64,000 nucleotides of DNA from Salinibacterium sp. UTAS2018 (GCF_004118935.1 NZ_CP035375.1:1798001-1862000), one strand, 5' to 3'; counted from the stretch's first letter, positions 25,295 through 34,922 are shown. Program-made: numbers and translations. Notes: generated by a model not told the origin, from the letters alone.

Positions 25295-26131
25295 ATGCGC
25301 ATCGCCACCTGGAACGTGAACTCCATCAGAACCCGAGTTGGTCGCGTCGTCGACTGGCTTCTTCGCGAAGATATTGACGTTCTTGCGATGCAAGAGATCA
25401 AGTGCAAGCCGGAACAGTTTCCGATGGAAGCGTTCACTGAGGCGGGCTACGAGGTCGAGCTTCACGGGCTGAGCCAGTGGAACGGCGTCGCTTTCGCGAG
25501 CCGCCTTCCCATGGATGACGTGACGATCGGCTTCGATACCCAGCCCGGTTTCGGCAAGGCTCTCGATGACGGCACCGTGCCCATCGAAGCCCGCGCCATT
25601 GGCGTTACGGTCGAAGGCGCACGCCTCTGGAGCTTGTATGTGCCGAACGGCCGCGAGCTCGACAACCCGCACTACCCCTACAAGTTGGAGTGGCTCGCGA
25701 ACCTTAAGACGCAGGCCGCCCAGTGGATGAGCGAGAACCCTGAGCAGCCTCTGGCGCTGATGGGTGACTTCAACATCGCGCCCTTCGATCACGATGTCTG
25801 GGACATCGCCGCGTTCGAGGGCAAGACTCACGTGAGCGACGCCGAGCGCGCGGCTTTTCGCGCTTTCGAAGAGGCCGGGATGATCGATGCACTGCGCAGC
25901 CGCAACATCGAGGGCTACACCTACTGGGATTACCAGCGCCTACGTTTTCCTCGCAACGAGGGCATGCGCATCGACTTCGTGATGGGCTCGCCCGCGTTCG
26001 ACGAGCTCGTCACCGAGGCATCCATCGACCGCGAAGAGCGCAAGGGCGATGGCCCGAGCGATCACGTTCCCGTCGTCGTCGATCTCGCGATTGATACCGA
26101 GAACGACGACGATCGGCCGATGTTTCTTTAG
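25295..26131 (+). CDS. xth: Exodeoxyribonuclease III / AP endonuclease
   Basis: 278 residues of the ExoIII-type endonuclease/exonuclease/phosphatase fold. Visible active-site signatures in order: MRIATWNVNS with Asn7, QEIK with metal-binding Glu34, LYVPNGRE, GDFNIAP with Asp/Asn, RIDFVMGS, and the C-terminal SDHVPVVVDL with the catalytic Asp-His. It cleaves DNA at abasic sites and removes 3'-blocking groups in base-excision repair. The length matches the bacterial ExoA/Xth class. It ends in a bidirectional hairpin region shared with clpB. Confidence 0.93.
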   Translation: MRIATWNVNSIRTRVGRVVDWLLREDIDVLAMQEIKCKPEQFPMEAFTEAGYEVELHGLSQWNGVAFASRLPMDDVTIGFDTQPGFGKALDDGTVPIEARAIGVTVEGARLWSLYVPNGRELDNPHYPYKLEWLANLKTQAAQWMSENPEQPLALMGDFNIAPFDHDVWDIAAFEGKTHVSDAERAAFRAFEEAGMIDALRSRNIEGYTYWDYQRLRFPRNEGMRIDFVMGSPAFDELVTEASIDREERKGDGPSDHVPVVVDLAIDTENDDDRPMFL

Positions 26132-26168
26132 GAGCGCACCTTAGGCGCGCGCTCCGGGCACGCGCCTA
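26131..26168. terminator. Overlapping hairpins between xth and clpB
   Basis: TAGGCGCG (26142-26149) pairs perfectly with CGCGCCTA (26161-26168). An alternative GGAGCGC (26131-26137) / GCGCTCC (26149-26155) stem shares bases with it. The position between convergent genes suggests a bidirectional terminator. Confidence 0.6.
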
Positions 26169-26183
26169 GCTGGCACAAGTAAC

Positions 26184-28346
26184 TCAGCCAGCGTCTGGTT
26201 CGGAACGAGACACGCGGAGACCTTCACCGTTGTCGGCGACGCCGACCAGCACGGTGTCACCATCGCGAATGTCGCCGGCGAGCAACGCCTTAGCGAGCTT
26301 GTCGTCGATTTCGCGCTGCATGAGACGGCGCAGCGGACGCGCACCGTAGATCGGGTCGTAGCCACGCTCCGAAAGCCACGTGCGCGCATCCGGGGTCACC
26401 GCCAACTGCAGGCGACGATCGGTGAGGCGCTTGCCGAGACGGTCGATATCGAGCTCGACGATCTGGCTGAGGTCGTCGGTCGACAGCGGCTGGAAGACCA
26501 CGATGTCGTCAAGACGGTTGATGAACTCGGGCTTAAACGACTTGCGCACGAGATCGTCAACGGCGGCCTTGCGGGCATCCCACGGCAACTCCTGGTCAGT
26601 AATGAACTGGCTGCCCAAGTTGCTGGTGAGAATCAGGATCACGTTGCGGAAGTCGACGGTGCGGCCCTGGCCGTCGGTCAGTCGACCGTCGTCAAGAACC
26701 TGCAGCAGGATGTCGAAGACCTCGGGGTGGGCCTTCTCTACTTCGTCGAGCAGGATCACCGAGTAGGGGCGACGGCGCACGGCCTCGGTCAGCTGACCGC
26801 CCTGCTCGAATCCGACGTAGCCGGGAGGGGCACCAACGAGTCGCGACACGGAGAACTTCTCGCCATATTCGCTCATGTCGATGCGAACAAGAGCTTTCTC
26901 GTCGTTGAAGAGGTATTGCGCGAGGGCCTTGGCCAGCTCGGTCTTTCCGACACCGGTGGGGCCGAGGAAGAGGAACGAACCGGTCGGGCGATCGGGGTCA
27001 GAAATTCCAGCGCGCGTGCGGCGCACAGCTTCGGAGACCGCTTGCACAGCTTCCTTTTGGCCGATGAGGCGCTTGCCAAGCTCCGCTTCGAGGTGAAGCA
27101 GCTTCTCGGTCTCGCCCTCGGTGAGGCGGTCGACGGGAATGCCTGTCCAGGCAGCGACGACGGCAGCAATGTCCTCCTCGGTCACCTGGTCATTGACCAT
27201 GCGGGGGCCGGTGGGCTCGTTGCTCTCGGCCGTAGCGATTGCGTCTTCGATTTCTGGGATTGTCTCGTAGTTGAGCTTGGAGGCCTTCTGATATTCGCCG
27301 TCACGCATGGCGCGGTCGAGCCTGATGCGGGCGTCGTTGAGGCGAGTCTTGAGGTCGCCAACACCGGTGAGGCTCGACTTTTCGATCTTCCAGCGCGCTT
27401 CGAGTTCGCTCAATTCTTTGCTTTGCACCACGAGGTCTTCGCGAAGCTTGGCTAGGCGAGCCTTGGAGGCCTCGTCCTTTTCTTTCTTGAGGGCGAGTTC
27501 TTCGATGCGCAGCCGGTCGACGGCACGCTTGAGTTGATCGATCTCAACAGGAGAGGAGTCGATCTCCATCTTGAGGTGGCTCGCGGCCTCGTCGATCAGG
27601 TCGATGGCCTTGTCGGGAAGCTTGCGGCCCGAGATGTAACGGTTGCTGAGGGTTGCTGCAGCGACGAGTGCCGAGTCAGCGATCGCGACTTTGTGGTGGG
27701 CTTCGTACCGCTCTTTGAGGCCACGCAGAATTGCCACGGTGTCCTCGACCGACGGCTCACCGACGAAGACTTGCTGAAAGCGTCGCTCGAGGGCGGCATC
27801 CTTCTCGATGTATTGACGGTATTCGTCGAGCGTCGTGGCGCCAATCAGGCGCAATTCACCACGGGCCAGCATGGGCTTGAGCATGTTGGAGGCCGCGACC
27901 GACCCTTCGCCGCCGCCCGCCCCCATGAGGGTGTGGAGTTCGTCGATGAAAGTGATGATCTCGCCATCGGAGTCTTTGATCTCCTTGAGCACAGCCTTGA
28001 GGCGCTCTTCGAACTCTCCGCGGTACTTCGCGCCGGCCACAAGAGCGGCGAGGTCGAGGGAGATGAGCTGCTTGCCTTTGAGGGAGTCGGCGACGTCGCC
28101 CGCGATGATGCGCTGAGCGAGGCCTTCAACGACTGCCGTCTTGCCCACGCCGGGTTCTCCGATGAGAACAGGGTTGTTCTTAGTGCGACGCGTGAGAACT
28201 TGGCTGACGCGCCGAATTTCTGAGTCACGCCCGATGACGGGGTCGAGTTTGCCGCTGCGCGCGATCTCAGTGAGATTGACGCCGTACTTCTCAAGAGCAC
28301 TTTCTTGCTCTTCGTCAGTACCCGGGGCACCCTGCATGTTCGCCAT
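26184..28346 (-). CDS. clpB: ClpB disaggregase lacking the Clp_N domain
   Basis: 720 residues against ~860 for typical ClpB: the N-terminal substrate-binding Clp_N double repeat (~150 residues) is absent, and the protein begins just before the first AAA+ module. NBD1 has Walker A GEPGVGKT (63-70). The middle coiled-coil domain (~320-430, [23 protein letters not shown]) distinguishes ClpB from ClpC/ClpA. NBD2 has Walker A GPTGVGKT (~459-467) and Walker [16 protein letters not shown]. It works with DnaK/DnaJ/GrpE to dissolve protein aggregates. A strong GGAGGG ribosome site precedes the ATG, and the promoter carries an HspR operator. No truncated upstream remnant of Clp_N is visible. Confidence 0.95.
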   Translation of the reverse strand: MANMQGAPGTDEEQESALEKYGVNLTEIARSGKLDPVIGRDSEIRRVSQVLTRRTKNNPVLIGEPGVGKTAVVEGLAQRIIAGDVADSLKGKQLISLDLAALVAGAKYRGEFEERLKAVLKEIKDSDGEIITFIDELHTLMGAGGGEGSVAASNMLKPMLARGELRLIGATTLDEYRQYIEKDAALERRFQQVFVGEPSVEDTVAILRGLKERYEAHHKVAIADSALVAAATLSNRYISGRKLPDKAIDLIDEAASHLKMEIDSSPVEIDQLKRAVDRLRIEELALKKEKDEASKARLAKLREDLVVQSKELSELEARWKIEKSSLTGVGDLKTRLNDARIRLDRAMRDGEYQKASKLNYETIPEIEDAIATAESNEPTGPRMVNDQVTEEDIAAVVAAWTGIPVDRLTEGETEKLLHLEAELGKRLIGQKEAVQAVSEAVRRTRAGISDPDRPTGSFLFLGPTGVGKTELAKALAQYLFNDEKALVRIDMSEYGEKFSVSRLVGAPPGYVGFEQGGQLTEAVRRRPYSVILLDEVEKAHPEVFDILLQVLDDGRLTDGQGRTVDFRNVILILTSNLGSQFITDQELPWDARKAAVDDLVRKSFKPEFINRLDDIVVFQPLSTDDLSQIVELDIDRLGKRLTDRRLQLAVTPDARTWLSERGYDPIYGARPLRRLMQREIDDKLAKALLAGDIRDGDTVLVGVADNGEGLRVSRSEPDAG

Positions 28347-28363
28347 TTAAAACCCTCCACAAA

Positions 28364-28390
28364 CTTGAGTTGGTATGACTCAACTTTATA
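28364..28390 (-). promoter_or_regulatory. HAIR (HspR operator) and -10 box of clpB
   Basis: CTTGAGT (28364-28370), 7 nt, ACTCAAC (28378-28384) matches the HspR-associated inverted repeat CTTGAGT-N7-ACTCAAG with one mismatch. On the minus strand a TATAAA -10 box (28390-28385) abuts it, so bound HspR would cover the transcription start. The clpB ATG is 18 nt downstream of the operator. The hspR gene is at 62014-62448. Confidence 0.9.
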
Positions 28391-28400
28391 CCCGCGCGAC

Positions 28401-28420
28401 CGTTCGTGGCTAGACGAACG
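28401..28420. promoter_or_regulatory. CGTTCG-N8-CGAACG inverted repeat between clpB and the HSP90 gene
   Basis: Perfect 6-bp arms (28401-28406 and 28415-28420) lie 12-30 bp upstream of the clpB -10 box and 45 bp before the HSP90 start. It could be an operator for either divergent gene; no known factor is assigned. Confidence 0.35.
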
Positions 28421-28464
28421 CTGAGTACTTCGAGAGATTCTTTATCAAGTGAGAGACTCTTCTA

Positions 28465-30324
28465 GTGAACGCCGATTCCCGAGACGATCTCCAGTCCTTT
28501 CAAGTGAATCTCACGGGGGTTGTCGACCTCCTGAGCAAGCACATTTACTCCAGTCCGCGCGTATATTTGCGTGAGCTACTGCAGAACGGGCGCGACGCCC
28601 TCGCGGCGCGAGCCGAGCTCGACGGAGCTGACGCGAGCCGCGGCATCCGCATCACTCCCCTGAGCGAACACAACGACACCTTCCAGTTTCAGGATGACGG
28701 TGTCGGGCTCACTGCCGACGAGATGACCGAGCTGTTGTCGACCGTGGGCCGATCATCCAAGCGCGACATCTTTGATCTGCCCCGCAGCGACTACCTCGGC
28801 CAGTTCGGTATCGGATTGCTCAGCTGCTTCATGGTGGCCGACCAGATCGTGATTCAGTCACGCTCCGCTCGCGGCTCAGCCCCGGTCGAATGGATCGGCA
28901 ACAGCGACGGCACCTTCAGCGTGCGTGAGTTGGAGGGCGACCTGCCCATCGGCACCACCGTCTCGCTCAAGCCGCGCTTCGATCAGCACGACCTGTTGAG
29001 TACCCCCACTGTGTTGTCGCTCGCGCGCACCTTCGCCGAGTTCTTGCCCGTAGGCGTGCGCGTTGACTTGCCCGGCGGCGGCAGCGAGACGGTCACGCAC
29101 GAGGCTCCGTTTCTCGAGGCGCACACGGCGTCGGCATCCGACCTGCTTCGGTACGGCAGCGAGCTGTTGGGCGTTGAGCCCTTTGCCGCGATCCCGCTGA
29201 GCGTGCCCGGCACGAACACCACCGGCGTTGCGTACGTGCTGCCGAGTTCGCCACCGCCCGGCGCCCGGCAGGCGAACCGCGTCTACCTCGGCCGCATGTT
29301 GCTGAGTGAAAACGTGGATGCGCTCGTTCCCGACTGGGCGTTCTTCGTGCGCGTCGTGCTGAACAGCACCGCGCTCACTCCCACGGCCAGCCGCGAATCG
29401 CTCGTCGACGACGACATCCTGGAGCACACGCGCACCGCCATCGGCACCGTACTGCGACAGTGGGTGCTGGAGATGGCGGCCCGGCATCCGGCCCAGCTGA
29501 ACGACTTTGTGCAGATTCATGCGCTCGCCCTCAAGTCGCTCGTGATTTACGACGAAGAGCTCGCGAAGTTCATCACGCCCTGGCTCAGCGTCGAAACAAC
29601 TCTCGGGCGCATGACCATCGAGAGTCTCACGCGCGATCACACGCAGTTGCGCTACGCCGAAACGGTGGACGAATTTCGCCAGATCGCCAGCATCGCGAGC
29701 CCCGACCGCCCGGTGATCAACGGTGGCTACATCTACGACACCGAGATAGCGCGGATGCTGCCCACGATTGTGGACGGCCTCACCGTCGACCGCGTGAGTG
29801 TGCTTGACGAGCTCGATTTTCTCGAAGTGCCGCCGCTGGAGGTGCGCAGCGTCGTCGCGAAACTCGAAGACCGCGCCAGTGCCGTGCTCGCCGATGCTGA
29901 CTGCGCCGTGATCGTGCGCGGAGTGCCCGCCGCCGACGTCACCGGCCTCTACTTGGCTGACCCTGAAGTGCTGCGCTCCATCGACCGCCGCAGTGCCCGC
30001 GAGATCAGCCGCCCGGGGCTGTGGAAGAACGTGCTCGGCAAAATGGATGCCTTCGCCGAAGATCGCCTCGCGAGCGACGGCACCAGCAAGAGTCTCGCGC
30101 GCCTCTGCCTCAACTGGAACAATCCCGTTGTCGTCACCCTCTCCACCCTGCGCGATGACGCCGTCTTCTCTCGCACCATCGAGCTGCTTTACGTTCAAGC
30201 ACTACTCACGAGCCAACGCCCCCTCAGCGTGCGCGACCGCGCCATGATGACCAATTCCATGTCCGATCTGATTGCCATGAGTGTCGCACTCGGTGATTCC
30301 CTCCCAGAAAGTTCTCCCCTATGA
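28465..30324 (+). CDS. HSP90-family (HtpG-like) chaperone
   Basis: 619 residues from a GTG start. The GHKL ATP-binding domain keeps the key features: LRELLQNGRDA (Glu37, Asn41), DDGVG (77-81), RSSKRD, and the lid segment GQFGIGLLSCFMVAD (112-126). The middle-domain loop RVVLNSTALTPTASRESL matches the DLPLNxSRE region of HtpG, keeping the Arg that contacts ATP. Elsewhere it is very divergent from classical HtpG. The C-terminus has no MEEVD tail. Its stop overlaps the ATG of a large TPR-like gene by 4 bp, so the chaperone and solenoid should be made together. It is divergent from clpB across 118 bp. Confidence 0.88.
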   Translation: MNADSRDDLQSFQVNLTGVVDLLSKHIYSSPRVYLRELLQNGRDALAARAELDGADASRGIRITPLSEHNDTFQFQDDGVGLTADEMTELLSTVGRSSKRDIFDLPRSDYLGQFGIGLLSCFMVADQIVIQSRSARGSAPVEWIGNSDGTFSVRELEGDLPIGTTVSLKPRFDQHDLLSTPTVLSLARTFAEFLPVGVRVDLPGGGSETVTHEAPFLEAHTASASDLLRYGSELLGVEPFAAIPLSVPGTNTTGVAYVLPSSPPPGARQANRVYLGRMLLSENVDALVPDWAFFVRVVLNSTALTPTASRESLVDDDILEHTRTAIGTVLRQWVLEMAARHPAQLNDFVQIHALALKSLVIYDEELAKFITPWLSVETTLGRMTIESLTRDHTQLRYAETVDEFRQIASIASPDRPVINGGYIYDTEIARMLPTIVDGLTVDRVSVLDELDFLEVPPLEVRSVVAKLEDRASAVLADADCAVIVRGVPAADVTGLYLADPEVLRSIDRRSAREISRPGLWKNVLGKMDAFAEDRLASDGTSKSLARLCLNWNNPVVVTLSTLRDDAVFSRTIELLYVQALLTSQRPLSVRDRAMMTNSMSDLIAMSVALGDSLPESSPL

Positions 30325-33125
30325 GCGCCGACCGCATCAACGAACTGTTCCGCGAAATTGACTCCATCGCGTACGGGCCCGAGGAACGCGCCCGCGTCGA
30401 AGAAGCGATCGCGCTGGCGGTCGAAATCGGGGACGAAGAACTCGAATACCGCGCCCGGGTTCGACTGACGGCATCCGCCAATATGGGCGGCGATACCGAG
30501 GTGCTGCTGTCATCGTTCGCGTGGTGCCTGGCAAAACACGACGAAGACCCGGTGCGTTTTCCGGATGACATCGGGCACGAAGGTGCTGGCCTCATGTGGC
30601 AGTTCAAATGGATTGCCAGCGCGCTTGCAAGCTCTCCCATCTTCGACACAGCCGACATCGATGGTGCGCTCGCCGATATGGCGACGCACTACCGCGCGGC
30701 GGGCATCGGCCAGAGTGGAGTCTTGACGTCACAGTTTTCAACAGCGTGGCGCCTTGGCGAACTTGAGCGGGCCGAGGCTCTCCGCACCCAACTAATTGCG
30801 ACCCCGCGCGACGAATACAGCCACTGCGATGCCTGCGTGCGCAGCGACTCGAGCGGGTTCCTCACCGAAACCGGTCGCGATGCTGAAGCGATCGTGCTGT
30901 TCGATGAACTCATCGCTGGCGGTTACAGCTGCGGCGACGAGCCAGAGGCGGCACTCTCGCGGGCCCTCCTGCCCTACCTTCGCGTCGGTCGCTTTGACGA
31001 CGCCAAGGCCGCCCACTTTCGCAGCTACACCCTCGCCCGCGACAACGCCGACAACCTCGGAATCATCGCCAACCACTTCATCTTCTGCGCCGTCACCGGC
31101 AACGAAGCTCGCGGCTTGGCCATGCTCGAACGCCACCTCTCGTGGTTCGTGCACGACCAGCTCAACGCCGACAACCAGTTCTCGGGTCTCGTTGCTGCCG
31201 GAGTGCTGCTCGACGCTGTGACCCGCGCTGGATTCGGCAGCCAAACCGTTCGCGGTGCCGAAAACCGTGAACTCGTGGGGCTCTTCGGAGAACACGACGG
31301 CGCGTGGACGGCCGAAGAACTCGGCGCTGTCATGTGGGCTGCTGCGGCAAAGATCGGCGACCAGTTCGACGAGCGCGCGGGCAACGACTACCGCGCCCGC
31401 CGCATCCAGAAAGCACACGAACTCGCTAACGAACGCTTCGACCTGCCTCTCACGAGCGAAACTCTCGGCCTCACCACCCCCGCAGATGACGAACCGACGG
31501 ATGGCGCTGGCTGGTTGCTGCGCGCCCAAGAACTGCTCGCGATCGGCTGGCTTGCTCCCGCACTGCCCGCCGCGCGCACGGCAGTCCAGCTCACGACGGG
31601 CCAGGAGCACACGGCCGCGCTCAGTTCCCTGATTGCGCGACTCGTCGCCTCCGGCGATCTGGCAGAAGCTGAGACGTTGCTCGCCACTCGCATCCCTGCC
31701 CTGCGCGAGCATGGCGATGACGCTCAAGCGACGCTCGAAGAACTTCTCGGCCTCTCTCTGTTTGGCCGCGCCGAGCAGGACGACCTCGATGCCCTCCGTA
31801 TCGCGGTCGATGCGTCGAGCGCCCTTGCTCCTGCTCAGCGGGCTGACCTCGAAGTGTCACTGTTGAGCGTGCTGCTGCGCGGCGAAGAGCCCAACCTCGA
31901 GGCGGCGACCGAGCTCGCGACGAGCGCCCTCACCCACGCCAAAGAAGGAGAGGCGCCCCTGCTGCGCGACCACGCACTGCGGTATCTCTCCGACCTCGCG
32001 GCGAGCGCGGGCGACACCGATGGCGCACTCGCGTATGTCGCCGAACTGCTGGAGTCGACATCCAATCGCGGCGTTCTGGCGCATGCCCACGCTCTGCGGG
32101 CTCGTATCTTGGGCGGCAGCGGTGAGTTTGCTGAGGCTGCCGCGAGCGCTGATGCCGCCGCTGAGTGTGCTCACGCGATCGACGCGGTCGGTCCCCTGCA
32201 CGACATGACCATTCTCGCCGGTCGGCTCTACGACGAGGCAGAAGCGTTCTCGGATGCCGCCAGCCGGTTCCGCCTCGGAGTTCGCTACGCCGAACGCCTC
32301 GAGATCGACACCGTGGGGGCGCGCTACGCCCTCGGCCGCTCTCTGGTTCGCGCCGGCGAGTCATCCGAAGGCATTGACCTGCTGCTGTCGCTCTACGAAG
32401 AAGAGACTGCCGCCGAGGCTCCCCCGGGAAGCCGCGGTGAGACCCTCTACTGGCTTGGCCATGGCTTCGCGGATGCCGGCGAACCCGGCTCTGCTGTGGG
32501 CACGTGGGAGACCGCGACCGAGCTCTACCTCGAGGCCGAAGACACCCAGAGCGCGGCACGCACGCTCGCCGACAACGCTGGCCTGCACGCCCAATACGGC
32601 GATCACGACAGTGCTGCGGCGTTGCTTGAACAGGCAGTAACCCACGCCCGAGCCACCCCCGAGAACCTCAACCTTCTCGTGCGGGTGCTTCACCAGTCGG
32701 GCCGCGCGCACGCTGAAGCGGGCAAGAAGGAAGGCCTCAAGCAGCTCGATGAGGTGCTTGCCCTCGCGGCTGAACACGGCGCCGACTGGTTGCACGCCGA
32801 CGTCACCGATTCGAAGGCGCGAGCTCTCGCCAGCTTGGGCAAGCCCAAGAAAGCTGTCAGCCTCGCCCTCACCGCCGCCGATGAATACCGTGCTGCTGGA
32901 GATCCCATCGCCGGCGCTAACTGCGAACGCTTCGTCGCGAGTATTCTCGCCGGCGAAGGCCGTCACGATGAAGCCGTTGCCGTGCTGAACTCAGTGATGG
33001 AGCAGACTGCCGAGCATCCCCAGCTGCACCAGATCACCGCGTTCGACCTCGCGGAGAGCCTCGAGAAGCTGGGACGGACCTCGGATGCTGCTGCCGCGCG
33101 CGCGATTGCGGAGGGCGCCAACTAA
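30321..33125 (+). CDS. Large TPR-like alpha-solenoid protein coupled to the HSP90 gene
   Basis: 934 residues, almost entirely Ala/Leu/Glu-rich helical hairpins with TPR-like spacing (for example AEAETLLATR, GRDAEAIVLFDELIAGG, GKPKKAVSLALTAADEYRAAGD). The N-terminal ~380 residues form a separate solenoid containing an HCDAC motif. Residues ~387-934 are homologous to the whole of the next gene product. No signal peptide or transmembrane helix is evident, so it should be cytoplasmic. It begins within the HSP90 stop codon (ATGA). By analogy with eukaryotic TPR co-chaperones, it may dock clients or regulate the chaperone; that is inference from gene coupling. Confidence 0.82.
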   Translation: MSADRINELFREIDSIAYGPEERARVEEAIALAVEIGDEELEYRARVRLTASANMGGDTEVLLSSFAWCLAKHDEDPVRFPDDIGHEGAGLMWQFKWIASALASSPIFDTADIDGALADMATHYRAAGIGQSGVLTSQFSTAWRLGELERAEALRTQLIATPRDEYSHCDACVRSDSSGFLTETGRDAEAIVLFDELIAGGYSCGDEPEAALSRALLPYLRVGRFDDAKAAHFRSYTLARDNADNLGIIANHFIFCAVTGNEARGLAMLERHLSWFVHDQLNADNQFSGLVAAGVLLDAVTRAGFGSQTVRGAENRELVGLFGEHDGAWTAEELGAVMWAAAAKIGDQFDERAGNDYRARRIQKAHELANERFDLPLTSETLGLTTPADDEPTDGAGWLLRAQELLAIGWLAPALPAARTAVQLTTGQEHTAALSSLIARLVASGDLAEAETLLATRIPALREHGDDAQATLEELLGLSLFGRAEQDDLDALRIAVDASSALAPAQRADLEVSLLSVLLRGEEPNLEAATELATSALTHAKEGEAPLLRDHALRYLSDLAASAGDTDGALAYVAELLESTSNRGVLAHAHALRARILGGSGEFAEAAASADAAAECAHAIDAVGPLHDMTILAGRLYDEAEAFSDAASRFRLGVRYAERLEIDTVGARYALGRSLVRAGESSEGIDLLLSLYEEETAAEAPPGSRGETLYWLGHGFADAGEPGSAVGTWETATELYLEAEDTQSAARTLADNAGLHAQYGDHDSAAALLEQAVTHARATPENLNLLVRVLHQSGRAHAEAGKKEGLKQLDEVLALAAEHGADWLHADVTDSKARALASLGKPKKAVSLALTAADEYRAAGDPIAGANCERFVASILAGEGRHDEAVAVLNSVMEQTAEHPQLHQITAFDLAESLEKLGRTSDAAAARAIAEGAN

Positions 33126-33137
33126 CGGGTTTTTTGT

Positions 33138-33168
33138 TCGCCGCGGTGCCGCACTGGCACCGCGGCGA
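33138..33168. other. 13-bp perfect stem-loop between the two TPR-like genes
   Basis: The arms are 33138-33150 and 33156-33168 with a 5-nt loop. A T-run lies before, not after, the stem on the plus strand, so it is not a classical terminator. It may stabilise the upstream 3' end or separate expression of the third gene. Confidence 0.55.
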
Positions 33169-33216
33169 GCTGCTCTACCCCGCGAAGGCGGGGAGTGCGC
33201 TTTCAGTAGAGGTCGC

Positions 33217-33222
33217 GATAAT
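33217..33222 (+). promoter_or_regulatory. GATAAT -10-like box for a leaderless transcript of the second TPR-like gene
   Basis: GATAAT ends 6 nt before the ATG at 33229, the spacing of leaderless actinobacterial promoters. No good -35 box is visible and there is no strong Shine-Dalgarno sequence. Confidence 0.4.
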
Positions 33223-33228
33223 TGAAAG

Positions 33229-34890
33229 ATGGCCTTCGCTCTTTCTGACATCGACGCTCCCACTGAGGGCCAACAGTGGTTGCTTCGCGCTGAAGAGCTG
33301 TTCGCCGCTGAGGCTTTCGCCCCGGCCCTGAGTGCCGCCCTTCAAGCGGCGCACCTCACCACGGGAGCAGTGCGAGTCGTCGCGCTCGGGATCGTTGCCA
33401 CCTGCTGCGTGCGCTTGGGCCAGCTGGAGACCGCAGAAGCAGTCGCACTCCAACGTCACACGCTATTGCTTGAGCTGGGCAAGCCCCTCGAAGCCGCAAG
33501 CCAGGCCCGCACGGGGTTGGCTTTCTTCGGCAGCGCCGAGCCGTACGACCTTGCCGCCCTCGAACGCGAAACGATGAACGGCGACGAGTTGCCGCCCCGA
33601 CTTCACGCGCTGGCCCTGCTCGCTCTCGCCGATGTACTGACCCGCCAGCCCTCAGCCGAGAAGGAGCGCCTCCACTCGACCGCCGGGCTTGCGTACCTCC
33701 AAGCGAACGCCGCCGACGACCCCGGCTCGACCCAATTCTTCGCCGCCCGCCATCTCATGAAGATTGCCTTCGCCGACGGCAATGCCGAGCGGATGCTGGA
33801 GTACAGCACCATGCTCCTCGCGACCGCACGCAATCGCACCGCCCACGCCGAGGCCAACAGTTTCTCCGCGATGGCGCTCGCGGGTGTCGGCCGGGCGAGC
33901 GAGGCCCTTCTGGCGGTGAACCAGGCCATCGACCTCTACGACGCCATCGACCTTCCCGACCGGCTCTACCACACGACCATTCTTGGGGGTCGGATGGCGG
34001 TGGATGCTCAGGAGCGCGCGATCGCTCTCGGGCGCTTCCGCGACGCCATCGAACTGGCCCACGAGCTCAACCTCGACGACACGGAAGCCCGCAAAGCGGT
34101 CGCAAACCTGCTCGTGATGACCGACAGCCACCCCGAAGCCATCGCGATGCTCACGGAGATCTACAACCACGAGACCACCAGCGGCGCTCCGGCAGAAGCT
34201 CGCGCAGAGAGCCTCGAGTTCATGGCGCACTCGCTGGCAGCGACGAAACAACTGGATTCCGCTATCCAGGTCTGGACGATGGCCGCCAGTCTGTACACCG
34301 AGGTCGGCGCTCTCGATGACGCCGCCCGCGTCACCCGCAGCGTGGCCGGCATCCACACCGCCCGCGACGACCATGCTGCCGCGCGCTCGGCCTTGCTGAC
34401 CGCTGCCGCCGCTGTGCGTGAATCGCAGGGTGACGGGGTAATTTACCTCGGCGTGCTGCACGACCTCGGCACCACTCAAGCACGTCTGGGCGATCGTGAC
34501 GCACTCACCACCTTCGCCGAAGTCGAGGCCGACACCCTCGCCAATCAGGCACCGTGGATGTGGGCGGCAACGCTCGCCGCCAAGGCCCGCGCTCTGCACA
34601 TTCTGGGCGACAATCAGGATGCCGTCGCCCAGGCCACGAAGGCCGCCGCCGCGTTGCGGACCGCCAATGATCCAAGCGGTGCGCTGCACATCGAACGCTT
34701 TGCCGCTGGAGTTCTTACTGAAATGGGCCGCCCCAAAGACGCGATCAAGCTGCTCAAGACAGTCGTGAAGAACGCCCGCGGCGACGCCGACATGCTCGCC
34801 GGAGCGAACCGCGAACTCGCGGACTGCTACGACGCTCTGGGAAAGAAAAGACGAGCCACGGGCACGCGATCCCTTGCGGGAGACGCGTAG
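33229..34890 (+). CDS. Second TPR-like solenoid protein, paralogue of the C-terminal part of its neighbour
   Basis: 553 residues. It is collinear with residues ~387-934 of the preceding protein: both start with a WLLRAxELxxxxxxAPALxAA block followed by LTTG, share an FG-x-AE-xDLxAL segment near residue 100, a DxTILxGR segment mid-way, and end with ERFAAxxLxExGR. It therefore looks like a partial tandem duplication that later diverged. It is helical, Ala-rich and without export signals. The 103-bp gap contains a hairpin and a candidate leaderless promoter, so it may be expressed both with and separately from the HSP90 operon. No catalytic motif is seen; a scaffold or adaptor role is likely. 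Confidence 0.8.
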   Translation: MAFALSDIDAPTEGQQWLLRAEELFAAEAFAPALSAALQAAHLTTGAVRVVALGIVATCCVRLGQLETAEAVALQRHTLLLELGKPLEAASQARTGLAFFGSAEPYDLAALERETMNGDELPPRLHALALLALADVLTRQPSAEKERLHSTAGLAYLQANAADDPGSTQFFAARHLMKIAFADGNAERMLEYSTMLLATARNRTAHAEANSFSAMALAGVGRASEALLAVNQAIDLYDAIDLPDRLYHTTILGGRMAVDAQERAIALGRFRDAIELAHELNLDDTEARKAVANLLVMTDSHPEAIAMLTEIYNHETTSGAPAEARAESLEFMAHSLAATKQLDSAIQVWTMAASLYTEVGALDDAARVTRSVAGIHTARDDHAAARSALLTAAAAVRESQGDGVIYLGVLHDLGTTQARLGDRDALTTFAEVEADTLANQAPWMWAATLAAKARALHILGDNQDAVAQATKAAAALRTANDPSGALHIERFAAGVLTEMGRPKDAIKLLKTVVKNARGDADMLAGANRELADCYDALGKKRRATGTRSLAGDA

Positions 34891-34922
34891 CCGTAGCTCG
34901 TCTGTTCGGCTCTGGATTGCTG

